From assembly GCA_965228625.1 (NCBI GenBank), contig OZ245829.1:4650001-4714000 (forward strand): 64,000 bases of DNA, given 5' to 3'. The notes under the pieces are model-generated. The model was not told the DNA's origin. It worked only from the letters and a program-made list of their open reading frames with translations, and did no database searches. The DNA comes from UBA2767 sp965228625 (lineage in GTDB: Bacteria > Pseudomonadota > Alphaproteobacteria > Rhizobiales > Methyloligellaceae). Positions 62,346 to 64,000 of this stretch are shown here, piece by piece (positions within the stretch are counted from its first letter, which is position 1; each line of letters begins with the position of its first letter). Made by a program: the position numbers and the translations under genes.

Positions 62346-63866
62346 TTATTCCATGCGTTCCGGCAGGTGACTTGCGGGCACGTAGTCGCTGAAACGCGTC
62401 ACATCCGCCTGGAACTGCATGCGCACCGTCCCGGTCGGCCCATGGCGCTGCTTTGCGATGATGGCCTCGGCCAAGCCTTCCACGGTCGCCATTTCGTCCT
62501 GCCAGGTCAAATGCTCCGCGGTCCCTTCGCGCGGCTGACGCCGCTCAACATAGTACTCCTCGCGAAAGATGAAAATGACCACATCCGCATCCTGCTCGAT
62601 CGAACCCGATTCCCGGAGGTCGGCAAGCTGCGGGCGCTTGTCCTCGCGCTGCTCCACCTGACGCGAAAGCTGGGAGAGGGCGATGATCGGCACGTTCAAC
62701 TCCTTCGCCAGTGCCTTCAGACGCGTGGTGATCTCGGTGATCTCCTGCACCCGGCCTTCCGACGCCCGCCGCGTCGATCCGGTCAGCAGTTGCAGATAGT
62801 CGACGATGATCAGGCCGAGGCCCTTCTGGCGCTTGAGCCGGCGCGCCCGCGCGGCAAGCTGGGCGACCGAGATGCCGCCGGTCTCATCGATGTAAAGCGG
62901 GAGAGACTGCAGCGCTTGCGCCGCCTCCACGAGACGGTCGAACTCGTCCTTGTCGATCTTTCCCCGCCGAATGCGTTCGGAAGGTATCGCCGCCTGTTCG
63001 GCAACAATTCGTGTCGCCAGTTGCTCTGCCGACATTTCCAGGGAGAAAAAGCCGACAACGCCGCCATCCGCCACACCCTCGGTGCCGTCCGGCCGCTGCT
63101 CGGTCTTGTAGGCCTGTGCCACGTGGAATGCGATGTTGCTGGCGAAGGCGGATTTGCCCATGGATGGGCGTCCGGCGATGATCAGCAGATCCGACGGCTG
63201 CAGGCCGCCCATCTTCTGATCGAGATCCTTGAAGCCGGTGGCAATGCCGCTCAGTCCGCCGTCGCGGCGATAGGCGTTGGCCGCCATGTCGATGGAGTCG
63301 GTGAGGGCGGACGTAAACGCCTCGAAGCCCGAACCATATTTGCCGGTTTCCGCGAGCTCAAACAGCCGCTGCTCGGCATCCTCGATCTGCACGGAAGGCG
63401 GCGCATCCACGGGCGCGTCATAGGCGAGGTTCACCATGTCCTCGCCGATGAAGATGAGGTCGCGCCGTATCGCCAGGTCGTAGACCGTGCGTCCGTAGTC
63501 CTCCGCATTGATGACCGTCGTCGCGTTTGCGGCAAGCCGTCCGAGATACTGCGGCACGGTCAGGTCCGTGCTGAGCGGCTCCTCGTGCTCGAAGAAGGTC
63601 TTGAGCGTGATCGGTGACGCGCGTTTGCCGGCCGAGATCAGTTTGAGCGCTGACTCATAAATGCGTCCGTGCAGCGGATCGAAGAAGTGGTTCGCTTGCA
63701 GGAAGCCGGAGACCCTGTCGCAGGCGTCGTTGTTCACGAGAACGGCGCCCAGAAGTGCCTGCTCCGCCTCGATGTTGTGAGGCGCCGCGCGGAAAGGCGC
63801 TTCGTCCTCTTCAACGAGGTTGGCGATGTTGGTCTGGGCCGGTTCCATGGTTTCGACAATACGCAC
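62346..63866 (-). CDS. dnaB: Replicative DNA helicase DnaB
   Basis: A 506-residue hexameric helicase of the replication fork. The N-terminal helical domain opens PHNIEAEQALLGAVLVNNDA. The RecA-like motor has Walker A GRPSMGKSAFASNIA, IVDYLQLL as Walker B and SRQVEQREDKRP with DLRESGSIEQDADVV near the C-terminus. The frame begins at a GTG at 63866 with GGA upstream; the ATG at 63848 is an alternative that removes six residues. No intein is present. Confidence 0.95.
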   Translation of the reverse strand: MRIVETMEPAQTNIANLVEEDEAPFRAAPHNIEAEQALLGAVLVNNDACDRVSGFLQANHFFDPLHGRIYESALKLISAGKRASPITLKTFFEHEEPLSTDLTVPQYLGRLAANATTVINAEDYGRTVYDLAIRRDLIFIGEDMVNLAYDAPVDAPPSVQIEDAEQRLFELAETGKYGSGFEAFTSALTDSIDMAANAYRRDGGLSGIATGFKDLDQKMGGLQPSDLLIIAGRPSMGKSAFASNIAFHVAQAYKTEQRPDGTEGVADGGVVGFFSLEMSAEQLATRIVAEQAAIPSERIRRGKIDKDEFDRLVEAAQALQSLPLYIDETGGISVAQLAARARRLKRQKGLGLIIVDYLQLLTGSTRRASEGRVQEITEITTRLKALAKELNVPIIALSQLSRQVEQREDKRPQLADLRESGSIEQDADVVIFIFREEYYVERRQPREGTAEHLTWQDEMATVEGLAEAIIAKQRHGPTGTVRMQFQADVTRFSDYVPASHLPERME

Positions 63867-64000
63867 AATTCCGATTCGCGAAATGGGAAAGCCGACTGGC
63901 GCGAAATAAACCTTCCACGCCTGTGTATTACGTGAATTGCGTTAATTGTCGGGCTTGCGTCGCGTTGCGAATCAGCCGTGCTGCAACCAGTGTGCATGCC
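63867..64000. other. Upstream region of dnaB at the window edge
   Basis: 134 bases to the right edge, moderately AT-rich near 63925-63950 (gtgtattacgtgaattgcgttaattg). It presumably holds the dnaB promoter or the end of the next gene. Nothing is firmly recognised. Confidence 0.3.

Noticed and set aside
1..64000. CRISPR arrays, rRNA operons, known insertion sequences, prophage genes
   Set aside because: No regularly spaced direct repeats, rRNA signatures, transposase or phage structural genes were seen on either strand.

Overview
This window is chromosomal DNA of a GC-rich alphaproteobacterium, most like the Hyphomicrobiales or a close relative. The evidence is the recG-sdhE-mfd junction, an IalB-family protein, an alphaproteobacterial porin, phosphatidylcholine synthase, HspQ and bactofilin, and a dnaB-alr-radA-cvpA-purF run. 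The species cannot be named from the sequence. Both ends are cut: recG runs off the left edge, and the right edge lies just upstream of dnaB.

Layout. 0-6.4 kb: recG (5' end), sdhE, mfd, a DsbA-family thiol oxidoreductase and a PleD-like protein with degenerate active sites. 6.4-17.7 kb: two adjacent AMP-binding ligase homologues (one intact, one lacking its ATP loop and catalytic lysine), an orphan YejA-like binding protein, IalB, HspQ, a malyl-CoA lyase, an LpxL-like acyltransferase, a UbiH-like monooxygenase and a TPR-2OG oxygenase. 17.7-29.2 kb: a long AT-richer leader, a porin with a strong terminator, secreted proteins, Pcs, three TPR-sulfotransferase-fold proteins, a periplasmic chorismate mutase and a membrane hydrolase.

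29.1-33.4 kb is the most unusual part. A 4.2-kb, low-GC, single-gene insertion sits at the 3' end of the membrane-hydrolase gene and is bounded by a perfect 102-bp direct repeat. Its only gene encodes a 1289-residue zinc-hook (Rad50/RloC-like) ATPase that ends in two tandem S24 (LexA/CI-type) domains. The first S24 domain has lost the Ser/Lys dyad and the second keeps it. I propose it as a candidate undescribed defence or DNA-stress switch.

33.4-42.2 kb: bactofilin, TenA, a coiled-coil protein built on 42-bp repeats, small secreted and membrane proteins, an AEC transporter, an MDR dehydrogenase, a membrane-anchored thioredoxin-like protein, a FecR-domain protein and tRNA-Ser(UGA). Sixteen bases at the tRNA 3' end recur 2 kb away. 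42.2-49.2 kb: a catabolic cluster with a GntR regulator and a YdiJ-like FAD/FeS dehydrogenase, divergent from serine-glyoxylate aminotransferase, enoyl-CoA hydratase and a CoA transferase. 49.3-56.7 kb: rlpA, D,D-carboxypeptidase, tmk, holB, metG, tatD and an MBL hydrolase, closely packed with several overlapping junctions. 56.7-64 kb, minus strand: SDR, purF, cvpA, radA, alr and dnaB.
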